A stretch of 64,000 bases of DNA. It comes from Gymnorhina tibicen. Its lineage: Eukaryota; Chordata; Aves; Passeriformes; Artamidae. The notes under the pieces are model-generated. The model searched no databases, was not told where the DNA came from, and saw nothing but the letters and a program-made list of their open reading frames with translations. The stretch is taken from NCBI GenBank assembly GCA_013399875.1, contig VXAZ01018985.1:1290693-1354692 (forward strand), read 5' to 3'. Within the stretch, counting starts at the first letter, position 1. Every line of letters begins with the position of its first letter. Shown piece after piece: positions 47,916 through 62,236 of this stretch. The translations under genes were made by a program, and so were the position numbers.

Positions 47916-50900
47916 GTCTTTTCCAGTGTAGGACTGGGGTAGAAGGAAGAAGGGAAACTTCTTGAGAGTATAGACAGAGGCAGGGAACAGAATTCCAGCG
48001 AAGTTCAAGTATCACAGGGAGGTTCGGAGTACAAGCTGTTTGAAAAATGGCAAGAATCCATCTGAAATACTTTGCAACAGAGGCCATGGGTGCAAGAAAT
48101 ACTTTTGCATTGAGAAGTAAGAAAAACAAGGCTTTTGTGTAGCACCTTAAGTCTCTAAACCCAAGCTGAGCCTAATCACACAAGCTATCAGAGGAAATGC
48201 AAATAGGAAATCAAAGGACGGTACAACACTATAAACCTTTAGATTATGTGGTGCAGAAGTTAAGGATGTGTTCTCTCAAGGATGAAGCAAATGTATCTGT
48301 TCTCACATCTAGACACTTCCATAAAAAACCCCAAAATGTCCTTGAATTAAGGTCAATCCCAAAGAAGCAGCTAGTCAAAAACAAGAGCTGAGGGAGATGT
48401 AAAAATAGGAAATGACAAAGGAATCCCATGTCCTGAGGGGAAGACAGGTAATGATGTTTTAACCCAGATAGCTTTCTGGCAGGTAAATGTGAATCCAATT
48501 CTAAGACATATTTGATGAAGTGTTAAATCTTCTAGTTTTCCATGTCTGTATCCACACTTTTCAATCAATGGACCTTAGTGTCCTGACCTCTGATCAGAAG
48601 GGTGAAGGTAAGGCATTGGGAAATTCAGCCTTTCCACACCTGGAGTTCAGAATAATGCCAACTGGTCAGTGGATAGAATTGTTTTTCAGCAGTCAGTTCC
48701 TTTGACCCCATCAGGAGTGTATAAAGACATTCAAATGACACTGTGATTTTTCAGTGGACAATGGGAAGACCAGATACATGTGATCAGGATGTTTTTTCTG
48801 ATTTTAGAATTTGGTTAGGATGACAGATTGAGAGCACTGCCTGAGTAGTGTGTGCAGAATATAAGTGAGCTTTGTCATTTGGGTTTCTAGGAAAAAGGCA
48901 TAGAAAATACACGATGGAATAATGTCCAGGACAATGGAGACTTTATTTCAAATGGAGAAAGAAGAAACACATGACACAATCTTTTTTTTTTCCCCCTCTT
49001 TGTTTCGCTTGGCTAGCTATATTGGGTAGCTTGTATGTAGGTTCTTGGAAGTGGTATCACCACTTCCAGAATAAAGAAAGACCACATTGTCACTGCTGAT
49101 AGTCCCAGATTTTCCAAGCTATATATACTCTGGACAGATGTCTCCAGCAAGGTGAAGAGACTGCATTACATTGATATAATGCTAAGTATACTTTTAAATA
49201 TAATATTATCCTTAAGCACAAAGCTATCAGCATGGGAGAAAGCATATTCAGCCATTGTGAAAGGTGTCCTTGCCAGCTGGTTGGGAAATTACAAGCCTGA
49301 CTCAGTATCTACTAAGCACTTACTTGTCTTTGATGGATATTATGTACCCCATCATCTGGGTAAAGGCTTGTAATTATAAATTAATGCCATTGTCCTTCAC
49401 TCCACAGCTCTTTCCCTTTTCATTGCAATGTGGCCTTGGGAAGGTATAAATACAGGTTTATTTCACAGATTTGGTGACAGTGGCATGAAGTATCATCTGA
49501 TTTCGACGGAGATGGTCCTGGAGATACAAACCCAGGTGTTCTCAGAGCCTCCTTTAATGGGCAATCTACAGTGCTGATGTTTTTGAGGTGAAATAGAGCA
49601 ACAATTTCCCTGTCCACTCTATGTTTGCTCTAAAGCAGATGCCCAAATATTGTCACAGGGAATTTGTATGAGCCTGGGTGGGCCTGATTTTCAAACAAAC
49701 TCATTCACCCACAGCTAAGACTGAGAGGAGAGACCAACTGAAAATTTGGCCTCAGTGTGTATTATATTTACAAAGATACAAATAAGTCTCTCCCTGAGCA
49801 CAAGAATAATCAATCATTTGTTGTAGCCAATATCAGTGTCTGAGAGAAAGGTAAAAGTGTGGACAGAAAGAGAACTAGTCTAGTGCTTTGAGAAATGAAA
49901 ATGGAACAAGCTGGACATTGGGCAAATGTCACATTTTCCCTGGAACTTGGTGGATGGTGAGAAGAGGTCATAAAATGATAGGTAACAGAAGAGGGCAATA
50001 AGATGCTGCTACAAAGCAACTCATCTATTATACCATTAAAAATAATCTGCTGCCTTATCTCCCAGACTCCGTGCATGTCTGGGGGGCCTATTTACAAGTT
50101 AGATTTTGCAGTGGATGCCCATGATTAAATATTTCCAGCCCTAATGTTAACAAAACTATATGGCACAACTTTGGAGTGCCCTGTCTCTGTAATGCTCCTG
50201 AAAGCAATAGGTATGGGTGTTGGTCAATGCAGAGTTAAAGCTGCTTTGGCATCTACCCATGCTTTTTTGCTAATGAACCATCTGGCTCAGTAAGAGAAGT
50301 TGCTCACCCACAAATCAGCAGTTTTCTTGCAGATGTTCGCTATTCACTGCTTCTTAATTCACTTATTCCCAGTTCTTTCTGCTGCCTCGCACAGCTCTCA
50401 CTTTGCCATTTATCTCAATTCTTTCTTCAGAGGTAGCTTTGATTGCAAATGTACTGGTGTCTGGGACTGTCTTTATAATTATTTCTTTCTACATTCAAAA
50501 CACTAAGTTTCAGGATCTTGGAAGTAAAGATTTTCCCTCTTAAAGGAAGGAATGACATCTTCTGCAGACTGTGTTGGGATACATTTCTGTACTGGATGTA
50601 CCAAGTTGGAAAAGATAAATATCACAACCTACTTTCTTCCTCTTTGAATTTCACTTCAAAGGCTAAGTGTTTAAGGCCACGGGCAGCCTGGTTTTACTTA
50701 CAACAATCATGTCATCATTTTGCTGTAGAAGAAACAGAAAATATGCTGCATTCTACTACACTTTCATAAGTTATGCAGCAACCCATTCACAAATATGTAC
50801 AAAGGAATCAGGATATGCTCAGGAAGTTGAGCTTTCCTCTCGGAAGAAGGTAAATTAGGGGGACTGAAATATGGACCTTGATGCTGGTGTAGAAGAGAAA

Positions 50901-52986
50901 TTCTGCAAGGGAGAGATAAGTCTTGTGATCTCTACTGCATTTTTACAAACTACAACACCCCACTTCAATTCTGCCCTTTATTTTCTCACAGACAATTCCA
51001 TTCATCTGCATTTTCTTTTACTTACCTCTTCCTTAGCTCTGGGGGTGACATTCCATTTCCTGTGCAATTTATATGAAAATTAACCTTTCACATTGGTGCA
51101 AATCCATGTGGGTGGAAATAATGTCATCTGTGAATTGCCCAGTAACCAGAGGCTTTTGAGCAGACCCTGGAAGGTATTCAGTAAAAACTAATTTACCATG
51201 CTTTCTGTAATAGCAGATTCTTTCCTAAAGCTGTTCTCCTGCAAGATATTGCTGTGCTGACTCAGGATGGATTTTAAGATTTTACAAAATTTTACCTACT
51301 TAGCTAGAAAACTTTTATGTGAAACAAAAATAATAAGAATTTTAAAAACCTGTTAGAAAAGCAAGAACATGTGGTAGAAAACCTAGGGCCTTTATCAATA
51401 TCTGAGTGGGAGACAATAATGTCTGCAGAAGGTAGCAGCTACATGAGGGGTTGCTTTCACCTATTTGCTTTCTTTTAGTTAATAGTGAGTTTAATGGGTA
51501 GAGTCCCTCCAGGTGGGCAATCACAAAACTAACATTTTTATTCTCCTGACAGAAAATTCCATGTCTTTTCCCTAGCAAAAAAAGGATCTTTCCCCTAGAA
51601 AATTCTGATGCTTTTGCATAAGTGGTTTTCCTTGTCAGAGTTTTTCTCTGAAGAAGCATTTCCCACTGGTTTTAACAGTCTAGGAAAATTCTTGAGCAAA
51701 TTCTCTTTCTTTACTCACTTACTTTTAGTTAGCATGCTGCTCTGACAGCACAGTGTCTCCCTAGGTAGCTTGGAGAACAGGTGGAGACCATAGTTCCTCT
51801 GTCTTCAATGCTACCAGGTTAATCTGAGGATAAGAGAGATGATTTACAGATACTTTTGATCTGGTTTTGACTTTGAAAAATTTTCCAACAATTCATTAGG
51901 AAGAATAAACCCTTGCTTTTCTCACAGTGATGGCCGAAGGTGCTGGAGGTGGGGAGGCTGTAAAGGTCTGGCCCTCATTTCTACAGGCACAACTAACTGT
52001 TCTGACTGGTGCAAAAAACCTCAGCTGAACAAATCAAGACCATTATGTTCTAACTGTCTTTTCACGCCACAACCACAAGAGCTTTGGACCTCTTTTCATT
52101 TGAATTTGTGCTGTCCAGTGAGCAAAGTCCCTCCATGTTCTCTAAAATGCTCTATCTCTTGTTAACAACTTTCCTCTCTTAAGATGTGTGTATAAGCAGC
52201 ATTTACCCAGTGCATTTTAAGACTCCATTTCAATTTGTTATATTGGACATTTCAGAGATGCCTGTTCCTGGATATTTCTTTACTAAGAGCTGTTAAAAGA
52301 AGGTTTCTCTCCTTCTTAGAGTGCTGCAGCCTTGTTATTAACAACCATGTACTGGCCACTGCTCCTCATCATTCTCATGGAGAGTAATTCATCCTCCGAG
52401 CAGAGGCTGACAGATGGCCATAATCTCTGTAACTAGAGGGAAGCTTTAAAAAAAGACAGTGTGTTTGAACCTGAAAACTGCAATAAAATAAAGCATGAGT
52501 ATTGGTTTATGCCACTGAAAATGATGAAAGTCATAAGTATATGCCTTTCTATATAGTATAGCTAGAGTCTTAAATTCTACTCTGTTCTCAGAGAAGTTCT
52601 CAGAATTTTTGTTTTCAAATTCCCAGTGATAAACCACAGCAAAACTGAATGTGGATGTCAGAAAGGAACAGAACCAAGATCCTAACTTTGATATTATTTA
52701 TTTTTCACATGTATGTTTGCATCAGACTCTTGGTAGTGCTGAAGTAGATATTTTAAAAATGTTTATAGTCTTATGCATGGGTTTTGTATTTAACAGGCCT
52801 ATACTCAAAGGACTTTGAACTTAATTAAAGAACATTATTCACATAAATTATTTCAGACAACCTCTTTTGCTACTTACTGTCTTTGAGTCTTTACATGTTA
52901 TCCTTATGTCAAGACAAGACGTTGTGAAGTCTGAATTCATTAAGGAGGAGGAGCCCATCAACCATCTGTGAAATACTTGAAGGTAA
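47916..52986. other. Unique non-coding DNA
   Basis: No gene recognised. A block near 52300-52440 has regulatory texture. A donor-like GAAG|GTAAGTAT occurs at 52980-52988, just before the solo LTR. Frames up to 107 codons have no domain. Confidence 0.4.
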
Positions 52987-52991
52987 GTATT

Positions 52992-53406
52992 TGTTGTGGT
53001 TTAGGAATGCTGTTCCCCAATTCAGTGTTCCCAGTGAAAGACTCCAAACCAAGCGCTGCTTGCTCACTCCCCCCGCCCCCTTCCTCTCCTGCTGTGGAGG
53101 GCTGAGAGCAGAAATGGAGGCACAAAAGGTAAAATCACGGGTTGAGATAAGTACAATTTACTGGGAACTGCAACGAAATAAGAAATGAACAGTAACAGCA
53201 ACAACGTTAATGAAAGGGTGTACAAGAAAGGCAAACAATTCACACATGAAGTGCTCACCATGTGGAAAGTGGCAATACACAAACCACCTCATGCTACCGT
53301 GACCTGGAAGGGATCCCCTCCCCCATCCCCAGAAAATGAGGTGAGGTGGTACAGAATAACCTCTGGGACTACAAAGATTAACCCTGTCCTGGCTGGAACC
53401 AGGACA
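52992..53406 (-). mobile_element. Complete solo ERVL-like LTR with 5-bp target-site duplication
   Basis: On the minus strand the 415-bp element begins TGTCCTGGTTCCAGCCAGG and ends ACCACAACA, with matching TGT...ACA termini. It is flanked by GTATT on both sides (52987-52991 and 53407-53411), an exact duplication. The block order (CTTATCTCAACCCGTGATT, GGGGGAGTGAGCAAGC, then the terminus) matches an avian ERVL LTR family I recall. A variant poly(A) signal AGTAAA (plus TTTACT at 53157-53162) precedes the conserved CTTATCTCAACCC block. No internal region remains, so the provirus was lost by LTR-LTR recombination. It differs from the LTR at 46849-47915 in length and sequence. Confidence 0.9.
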
Positions 53407-54545
53407 GTATTTCACTATCTAGAAAATTTGAACTGTGTGATGCTTTGGGGTACACAGGTGTTCCCAACGCCCTGTCAAACAATCCCATCAGGTTGTAGCT
53501 GACAGGTAACCCCATTTGCCCTTACAAATGGAATTGCTCTTGGATTTGTCCTGGGCTCAACAGGGAAAGCATCTCTGATAAGGATTCCTGGGAAGAATAA
53601 AGCTTACATGCTGGTATCAGCTCTTCTGCTAGAAGAGAGAAGGAGAAAGAGGAATTTCCTGCATAGGTCCCGAACTCAGAATTAGGCAGTGAAAACATGA
53701 GGGTTATTATGTATGGCCCTGGTTAAAGTGATGGATGGTACTCTACAGAACTTTGTTTTCTGTACCCTAACTGAAGTCCAACTCAGGCTTCCCTGACATC
53801 TTTCTTTCTATAAATTAGTATTTCTTTGGGGACTAAAACCCCTCTTTTTCTCCATGCATAGCACACCTACTCTGTCAGATGAGGAAGGGCTGAGTGGCCT
53901 CTATTAAAAATACACAGGCCAGTGTCCCTTTGTAGATTGTGACAGGAAAGTTTAGAGAAGGGTTTCACAGGATTTGTGCAAAATCCTGAATTTGAACTGG
54001 AAACAGAGCCTTGAGCCAGTCAAGGCAGTGCTAGGAGTATTGTCATCAGGCATGCTGCTTGTGATTCAGTTAAATACTTGTGGCTGCTGTGAAACCAGAG
54101 GACAGACTTGCATTGTCCAGCTTTGGTTTCTGGGATATTCATTTTAGGAATAAAGCCATCCCTTTCTAATCACAATGAGAGAGATGCACTTGCAGAGGCT
54201 GATTCCGCACCACTCTCTAATCACTGCCCATGGCAGCAACTTAATGTTGCCAAAATCCTAATTAAATTTAAAGTGAGCCTGGGATGAACCTGGACTGCAT
54301 TTGAAAGCATGGTAAGGAGTAAAGCTCACTTGCCAGGCATTTCCAAACTGACAAACACAAATATAAACCTAATACTCTCTAGTTTCCCAGAAAGCAAAAC
54401 TTGCTACAGCAAGAACATCAGCTACTGGGAACACATCCACAGTTCTCTTGCAGCACTAGATTTAGATCAATACACCATTACTGATTCCCTGTGACAGCCA
54501 TCCTGTAGGTCTCAGATACCTTCTCTTACCACAGATTTGAGCTTT

Positions 54546-54571
54546 CTCATAACTTCCTCAGGAGTTATGAG
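54546..54571. repeat. Perfect 9-bp inverted repeat, 8-bp loop
   Basis: Arms CTCATAACT (54546-54554) and AGTTATGAG (54563-54571) are exact reverse complements around TCCTCAGG. It is isolated in unique sequence. No poly-U follows, and a pol II genome does not use such terminators, so no function is assigned. Confidence 0.75.
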
Positions 54572-55989
54572 ATTGCTACTAAAAGGCAATTTCAGTAGAA
54601 AGGGAGATTTACTACTGACTGGTTCAGGACTAAGTGGACACTAAGGTGTAGTAATTTGCTGGAAATTCCAATGAAAGGGAGGTAAAATTCACATTTGTGT
54701 TGGTTTTCACATAATTTCAACCCAATAAACAGCATCTAAGAAAAAGGAGTCAGAGAGGGATTAAATCTCAGCTTGTTTCAGTTGACAAAGAGAAGGCAGG
54801 ATCACAGATAAAAACTGTTATTCTCATAGTCTACTGTTTGCTATAAAGTGGAGTTAAAGATTTTTAGAATTTAGGAAATCTCAAAGCAGTTTCTTCATAT
54901 GCATTGAGCAAAGTATGTGTTTAGCTGTTATGCTTAACATTGTTTTCACATGTTTTCATTTTTGCTTTGACTATTCTGTCTCATTTACCTCCTGCTGTTG
55001 CAATTGTTCTCCTACAGACTGAGGAAGCAAAGATTGCTGGTGACTGTAGGGTTAACACAGGTGTGCTCTCTGTACAGATAGGCTAGTGAAGAAGGAAATA
55101 CATTTGCTGTTGCTGACATTTTGTCAAAGGCTAAAGGCAGCTGCAAATATTATTTATAAGAATATAGAATTCTTCAAATCTGTTCCTTTAAAATGTTTCG
55201 TTCTATTCCTGAGTTTTGGAAACAGAGATTGGAGGTCTCCATCTTTGCACTGAGTTTCTTCCCCCTGTTAAGCAAGTTCTTGCACAAGAGCGTGCTGCAA
55301 CCCAGATCTGTCATTTAGAAAAATCTGATGTTTGTAGCTTGCTGAGCTTATCAGTTGTCTTGTGTCAAGTCAGACAAACTGTTTAAATGTTTTTCCTCTT
55401 GTATGGTTTGATCAATCAGGTGGACTATTGCTTCAGCTGCTGCTGGTGAGGTTTAGGCAGCTCCCTGAGGTGGGGGATGTGTCTGTTCAGGTTGCTCTTG
55501 CACTGTCACGCCTAGTTCTGCTATTGAAAACAGACTCACCGCTTCTGCACACTCAGACCTGCCTTCTTTCTGACTTCAGTTAGTCTATACCTGCTCTCAG
55601 GACCTGGACATACTTCAGCTAAGATTATACCAAAGAGAAATGAAAAAACTCCCAAGCAAAAAGACTCTACCTCATCCATTTGTTTTGTGGTTGGTTTCTA
55701 GGAGAGGTTTGCATGTGCTCACAATGAAATGCTCATCAAACTGACAAAACTTCCCTTTTATGCTACTGAAAGATACACAGCCTGTCTGAGGAACCACACG
55801 TGCTCAGCCAAAAGGTTTGGAGCTTGCATGTTTTTACTTTTAACCAACACAGAGGCTGGTTAAACTGGATACCAATAGATGGCACTTATCAAGGACCTCA
55901 AAGCACGGCTCATCCATTGTATGTAATGATAAATAGAATCTCAGAGAGGAAAAATCAGATGTGGAGTAGATGAGAGAGGCATGGCTGGC

Positions 55990-56013
55990 CTCACACACAC
56001 ACAAACACACAGA
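55990..56013. repeat. (CA)n microsatellite, short
   Basis: About eleven CA dinucleotides with a single AA interruption. It is likely polymorphic in length. Confidence 0.8.
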
Positions 56014-59000
56014 TGGATACACATTACATATGCATAATCCAATTTCAATTTTACATTCATTTTCCCTAGATTATGAAAGGGTATGAAATTTGTCTTGGTT
56101 CTGCTGAATACACATATTTTTGATTACTCCTTCTTTGCATGATGTTCATGTTTTAATCCTATAAATCTTTGTTTTATCCTTCCTAGTTTAGTAACTGGCT
56201 TCTCAGAAGAGGTGGAAAATTGTTTCCTTCATTACTGGCAACTTTTATTGCATTGTTTCTTCTGATACTCTTTGACGTTTTAGGAAAATAAGTATGCTTG
56301 AAGAAACCTGGGTACCTCTGTCCCATAGATATAAGACTGCTTTTTAAATAAATACTCTACATTTTAAGATTGTCCTCACCAGCAATATTTGATTTTTAAA
56401 CATTGCAGAAAGTGGGACTGATGAAAGACCTGCTTAGAACTTGCTGGGAAGTCAGAGAGTCAAAACTACCAAGCACTGGAAATTTGGAGAGATATAAGAA
56501 TTAGAGGCTTTTATTGCTAGAACAAATGGCACTTATTCTCATAGCAATCTGTCCTTTTTTTCTGGAAAATATTTCCAGTGAAAATAATATACTGAAGAGA
56601 AGTCTTCTATGCTTCTGAGCACAGTGCACAATTACAATGATCAAGGAGAACAGAGCTGCTGATTCTGTGAAAAACAGGTTTGGAGTTTCATTTCTAGGTA
56701 CACATGACAGTGCAGCCTTTTCTGAGTCCCAGAAGATAACGCACAAGTTCAGCTTTTTTATACCCCTTTGTCATACTGAAAACCACCACGGCACAGGGGA
56801 GAGTTAATCTCATGGGTAATTTTACACAGTTTGTTACATCAGCCCAACAGCTCAGAATTACTAAACCTTTCAGACTGGGGAGAGGAATTCTTCTAATCTC
56901 ATATTCAATGCCACCTGTCAACCCACTGGCACATGCTTAAGGTCAACTTTAGACACTCAACCTCAAAGAACACATTTCTTGTCACAGGTTTAAACACATT
57001 AATGAGAGATAAGGCAAAGTATATTCCATATTTTCCTCTTGGAAGTGTATTCCCACCACTTGTCCATGTTTTAAATGACTGCGTGCTGTGACTGGATCCT
57101 GCTTTGAGGCTGAAGGTTTTCTGGAGAGACTTTGGGGTTCTTTATTCTGTGGTCTTTCTGTCTTTCCTGCTATGCAACCTCGTGTTTTCTTTTACCAAGC
57201 TAAACTTTAAAAAGGACATTTCCCCTCTTGTTACAGTACATTCTCCCAACATATTTTGGACTTTCTTCTTTAAGTGTCCTTACATCTCTCTCTGATCCAA
57301 GCTGGTTGATTCATTAAAAATTTATCTTAAATTTCATGCTTTACATCCACGGATCTTTCTTCCAGTCCAACTGTCTCTACAGTTCTGGTTTCCAAAACCA
57401 TGTCAGTAAAATCACCGACCTGGAAAGCTTTCAGGAAATCCATGCCAAAAGTCACCTTTACTGAAGACTAAGTATAAGATTTAGTAAGGTGCTATAGACC
57501 TGCTGATATTTTTTCCATTATTAGTCAATAATGTTAGTTCTTTTGAATGAACCAGACATGACTGGTTATTACTTATACATAATTATTTCAAATTAATGTT
57601 TTTTAAATTCTTGTGGAGTGACAGTCTGATAATACCCCTAAAATTAATTAGTTTGCATATAGCTGATGAGCTTTTGGTGTCTAGAACCCCTTATTTAAAT
57701 ATACCAACATCACTAGACCTAGGAAAAGAGAAGTCAGATACGAAACAATTCCTACCAGTGAAGTCTGTGGGACAGTGGGCAAGAACCATTCCTTTTGGGT
57801 GACCCTACTTCTTTATCAGCCAAGATATATAGGCAAAAATAACACAGAAACCAGCAGTTGTAAGCTACATGCGAAATCTATTGAGAAGACATGTAGATCA
57901 ATTTGAGCAGATTTAGGTCTGTTCAGGCTTTGAGAATAAACATTTAAAGACAAAGAGTAATGTCTGCAAGTGGTGTAACTCATGCATTTTCATTAGCTTA
58001 AGTGCAAATATGGAAATATACACCGGAGTAGATCTGACCCTCAGTGTTGCCCAGACCATACTCCTTATTCATAGAATGCCCTCTAAAGGACAAATGTAAT
58101 GCGTAATCTTATTCGATAATGTATGTTCACATCTCAGAAGATGCTGAGGAATTATTAGCCTTTGACAGACTTCCTTTTGGCTTTAGCAATTAGCAGAAAT
58201 GAAACTCCTTAGGATTAAATTTCTCCTTTGGACCATGTATAGTTTTAAGACTTCTTCTATAACCCCATAAAATAACAAAAAAAGACAAGCACTGAATTTT
58301 CAAATAATTGTGCAGTGATTTAGCCAACTACTATTGCAGCTGTTTGGACTTTGAAAATTACTTATATGAAAACTACATTCTTGGCCTTTAGAACTCCCTT
58401 GAGAAGCATGTCCTCTTAGCATGTGACCATAGGGAGTTGTTGAAGATGGAACCGGGGAGCAGGGTTTTTGGCATTGTTTAAACTATTGGGCACAGATGTT
58501 TTAAGTTAGATTGAGCACATCCTCAGCATGAAGAAAATAGGATTCTTTCAGTGTTGGGGAAGTGAAATTGCTGTATAAAGCAGTGCTGAAGCCTTTCAGA
58601 GACATGGCAGGGGTCTGTGCCTTAATAACCAAACTTACTGATGCAGGAAAATGAAATGAAAGTCAGTAAATTGCTGATGAAATGGAGTTCAGTGGGTTGT
58701 TTAGTCCATTCCATGCTGAATTGGTCTCTACCATACATTATCTTCTACCTTGCCCAACTCAGGTGTAAATAATGGAACTGGCACTTTTCTTGTTACATTT
58801 ACAAAAGTAATGGCTTCCTCTTTCTGTTCACTTGACAGGCTAAAACATATTTAAGTGGATAAAAATGATGGTAGACCAGAATTTGTCTGAATTGCACATA
58901 GAGTTCATTAAAGCAGCAGCCTCTGGTGAAAGTTTATTCATGTGTAAAAGTACCTGCAGGTTGGTCAGGATCCCTGCTGGAGGCTGAGCAGAAGTAGCTG

Positions 59001-60149
59001 CCATGGGAGGAACTTGATGAAGGTGCAACGTGTCACAATTACAACACTGGATGTAGCAGGCATAGAAAAATACTTGTCCTTACTTGTGGACTTGTTTCCA
59101 TCACAGAGAAGGAGGAATTAAAACAAAAAAAAAAAAGCAGAATGGAAGATCTATATTGGAAATGATGATCTAAAATCAACTGAGTCTAGGAAATCCTTAT
59201 GGAAAAGTCAGCGGACCAGAGTAATTTGTATACAGATATATACGCTGTAAGACTTTGTGGGTTGATTAAAGGAGAGCAGAGGTGGAATTTTCTGTTCCAT
59301 AAAAATATCTTGAGTAAGTAATCAAAATTCCTGTTGCTGCTGAATACCAACAGTTCTTCCAAAAATCTGTTTCTCTGACTGGCCAAGGCTGTGGGACCTG
59401 GAGCCTGGCCCTGTTGCAGCATCACTGGGGCAGGGACTGATGTTTTGCCAGCTGCCAGTTGCACTGCGTTGAATGGGGCATGTGGGCTGTGCCTACCCTA
59501 ACCACCATAGTCCAGATCCAGCCTGAATCTGGCTCCATCTCAGCAAGAAGTGCAACAGCTGGGAGGTTGTAGAAGTCTATGTTAAAACAGTGCATCCCTA
59601 TGGTTTCAATCCTGGCCTGATGAATTACCACAAATGGGGCCCTAAACCACCTGGAGCTGCATAACATTAGAAATAAAGGCCTGGGTGTATTATTGCTTTG
59701 GAGAGTGCCGGCAATGTTTAGGATGTCCTTTTGTCCTAAGGAAGTCTAGCCACTCACTAACACATGGGAAGGCACTGAAAGGATGAGGTGACTGGTATGG
59801 TCTCAGATTAGCTACTAACTGCATGGTAATCAGAAGGTATAAAGTATTTAAAATACCTCTGACTATTTATTATTTCTATGAGTGGCTATCAAAGCCTAAG
59901 TAGCAGGGATGACAGGCTTTTAAGCACGAAGTAGCAAGCTACCTAGAGAGAGCCATATTTCACTCTCCCAGGGTAGGTTTGGAGTATTTTTGTTTCAGTC
60001 CAGCTGGCAAAGCCTTTTACTGATGCTGTAACATCTGGAGGATTATCTAAACTCTTAAATGCTCTGGGACAGGGCCAGAGGATACAGAACCTTATACTAG
60101 GAAAGGCTCTTGGGGTTTACACATTCTGGTCACCAGTAAAGGTTTGCAC

Positions 60150-60450
60150 AGTCTAGCCACTGGGTCACCAGTAACGGCCGGACTTCATCCATAGAATGCT
60201 GAAAGCTCAGCGCAATCCAGCAGTTATTTCCTAGCTTTTATAATGTATCCGGGGAGTAGAATACCCCTTGCCTGACCCATTCCCAGCACTGTATTTTGCC
60301 AGCCCTTCCCCTGACCTGAGAAATGCTCTCCGAGTCACTGTGTCAGAAGCGTGGTTAGTCAAATAAAGCCATTTCTCCTTTTCTGCATTCCCCTTTTCTG
60401 TCTGGGATTCCCAGCACTGGGACTTTTTCCTGCCGGAGACAGAAGGGACG
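60150..60450 (+). mobile_element. Possible LTR-derived segment
   Basis: It holds a TATA-like TTTATAATGTATCC near 60238, then about 125 bases downstream an AATAAAGCC signal near 60362, followed by CTTTTCTGTCTGGGATTCCC. This order and spacing resemble the U3-R-U5 boundary of a retroviral LTR. No TG...CA ends, duplication or family match could be established, so it may be chance or a non-coding promoter. Confidence 0.25.
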
Positions 60451-62157
60451 GTGTGTGTGAGCAAGCAGGCCTACCTGTGGGACATGCCAAGGCATGTTTG
60501 TGCTGAAGACAAGCGATGTAAGAGCTTTGGAAGGTGCATCATCTGCTGCCTCATCTCAGGGAACCGGGGAGACCGTGGTTACTTAGGCATCGAAGCAAAG
60601 AAGGCCAGGGAATTTGGGTCACCATTTTTCTAATTAATCTTTTTATCCCTTTTTTTTTTGTTCAGAGTAAATCTATTTAAGGTTCCCCACTGGTTCCAAA
60701 GAGGGAAAGAAAAAGGTTTTTAATTAGAGCTGTACAGTTCATGTACCTAATGAATCAATAGTAATTGAATGTAATGGAAGCTTCTTCAAAGCACACCCAT
60801 GGAGTATAGTAAAACCTCCTTTAACAGATTTAGTTCTATGCCAGTGACCTTTTAAGAGGATTCTCCATCATGTATTGGCTCTAGTGCGTAGGTTTCTCCC
60901 ATGTATTCTCTGGAGTTCATCCAGGTACTATATGCTTGGATATCCAGTGCTATATATTGTAGCTGTGAGTATTAGGTACGGTCACCGACATACTTGTTAA
61001 TTAATACACTTCCTAAAATTTTGTTATTCTCTGTATGCAGCTTTATGAGAGGCTAAATGGATTATATTATCTCCACAGACTACAAAAATAGCCAATATAT
61101 TTTCATTTCAAATGTTTTAACCACTGCTTTAATCTAAAAGTTAAAGCTACAAAATATCTTCAGTCAACAGACTCGAAAAAGAAAATTCATGAGATGAGAA
61201 GCCTTTCTGAACTAGTGGTGTCTTAGCATTATATTAATCACATTTCCTTAGTGAAAAAGAGAGATTCATAATGGAACACACTTCTCCAGATCAAGAAATC
61301 ATTGTACAAGATAGAGTTTCTGAAAGGATCCTTCTCTAAGGAAATCCCCCCAAATACTACTCCAAAGAAAAGCCCTCAGGTATGGATGCAGGCTTGAACC
61401 TTCAGAACTTTCTACACGTTTTTTGAGGACATAACCCTAGCAGGCTTAGGATACAACAGCTGAATTGATATTGCCTTACTGATGAGGGTGACTTCTGAAT
61501 CTCACACAAAGGTGCTGGCTTATCTCTCTTTACCCTGCTGTGACTTCATCTGCACTGGCAGCTTGCAGTGATGTACCTGCAGGGTTCACAGGGCAAAGCA
61601 CTTGAACAGATCTCAGCTGGTCCTGCTCAGCCCCCTCCTGCTGGAGCACATATTGGAGGGGACTGGGCAGGAAGAGCTCAGCAGATAATGAGATATTGCT
61701 TTGTTTTCCCTGGTAATTCAGTTTCTTCAAGAATTTCGCTGATGCCCAAAGGGTTTCTGCCTTGTGCAAACCAAGGGGTTGTTCAGTCTTGTTTTGCGTG
61801 GGGTCCTTTTGTTATAGAGGAAGGTACAAGCCTTTCAACTGAAAAGCAAAGACTCTTGACTGTGGCAGAGGGAAAGAAGCTCGAATATACACACATTAAA
61901 ACCACAGTGCTTTAGACCTGCACACCTTAATGTTTGTCATCCACACTGCACTGGGTCAGCTTTCATCACGCAGGGTAAAAAATCCTTACCCCGAGAAAAG
62001 CCAAGCACAAGGGCATTTGTCTCAAAAGGTTGCTTTGCAAGACCTAAGTCAGAGTTTAGGAAAATCTAACCTTTCATTTTCAAAAAGCCCTCCAGCTTTC
62101 ATTTTCATGAAGAATACACAACCCGAGGGAATGCCAACACTAAAAAGCCAGAAGGCA

Positions 62158-62236
62158 TCAGTATCATGCATAAATATATTTAAATTGTACAATAAATATG
62201 TTTTATATAATAAAATGCATTAAATATATTTAATCT
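62158..62236. repeat. AT-rich low-complexity tract
   Basis: Dense TAAATATATTTAA-type sequence including several AATAAA hexamers. It overlaps the end of a 97-codon chance frame at 61930-62223. Confidence 0.6.
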
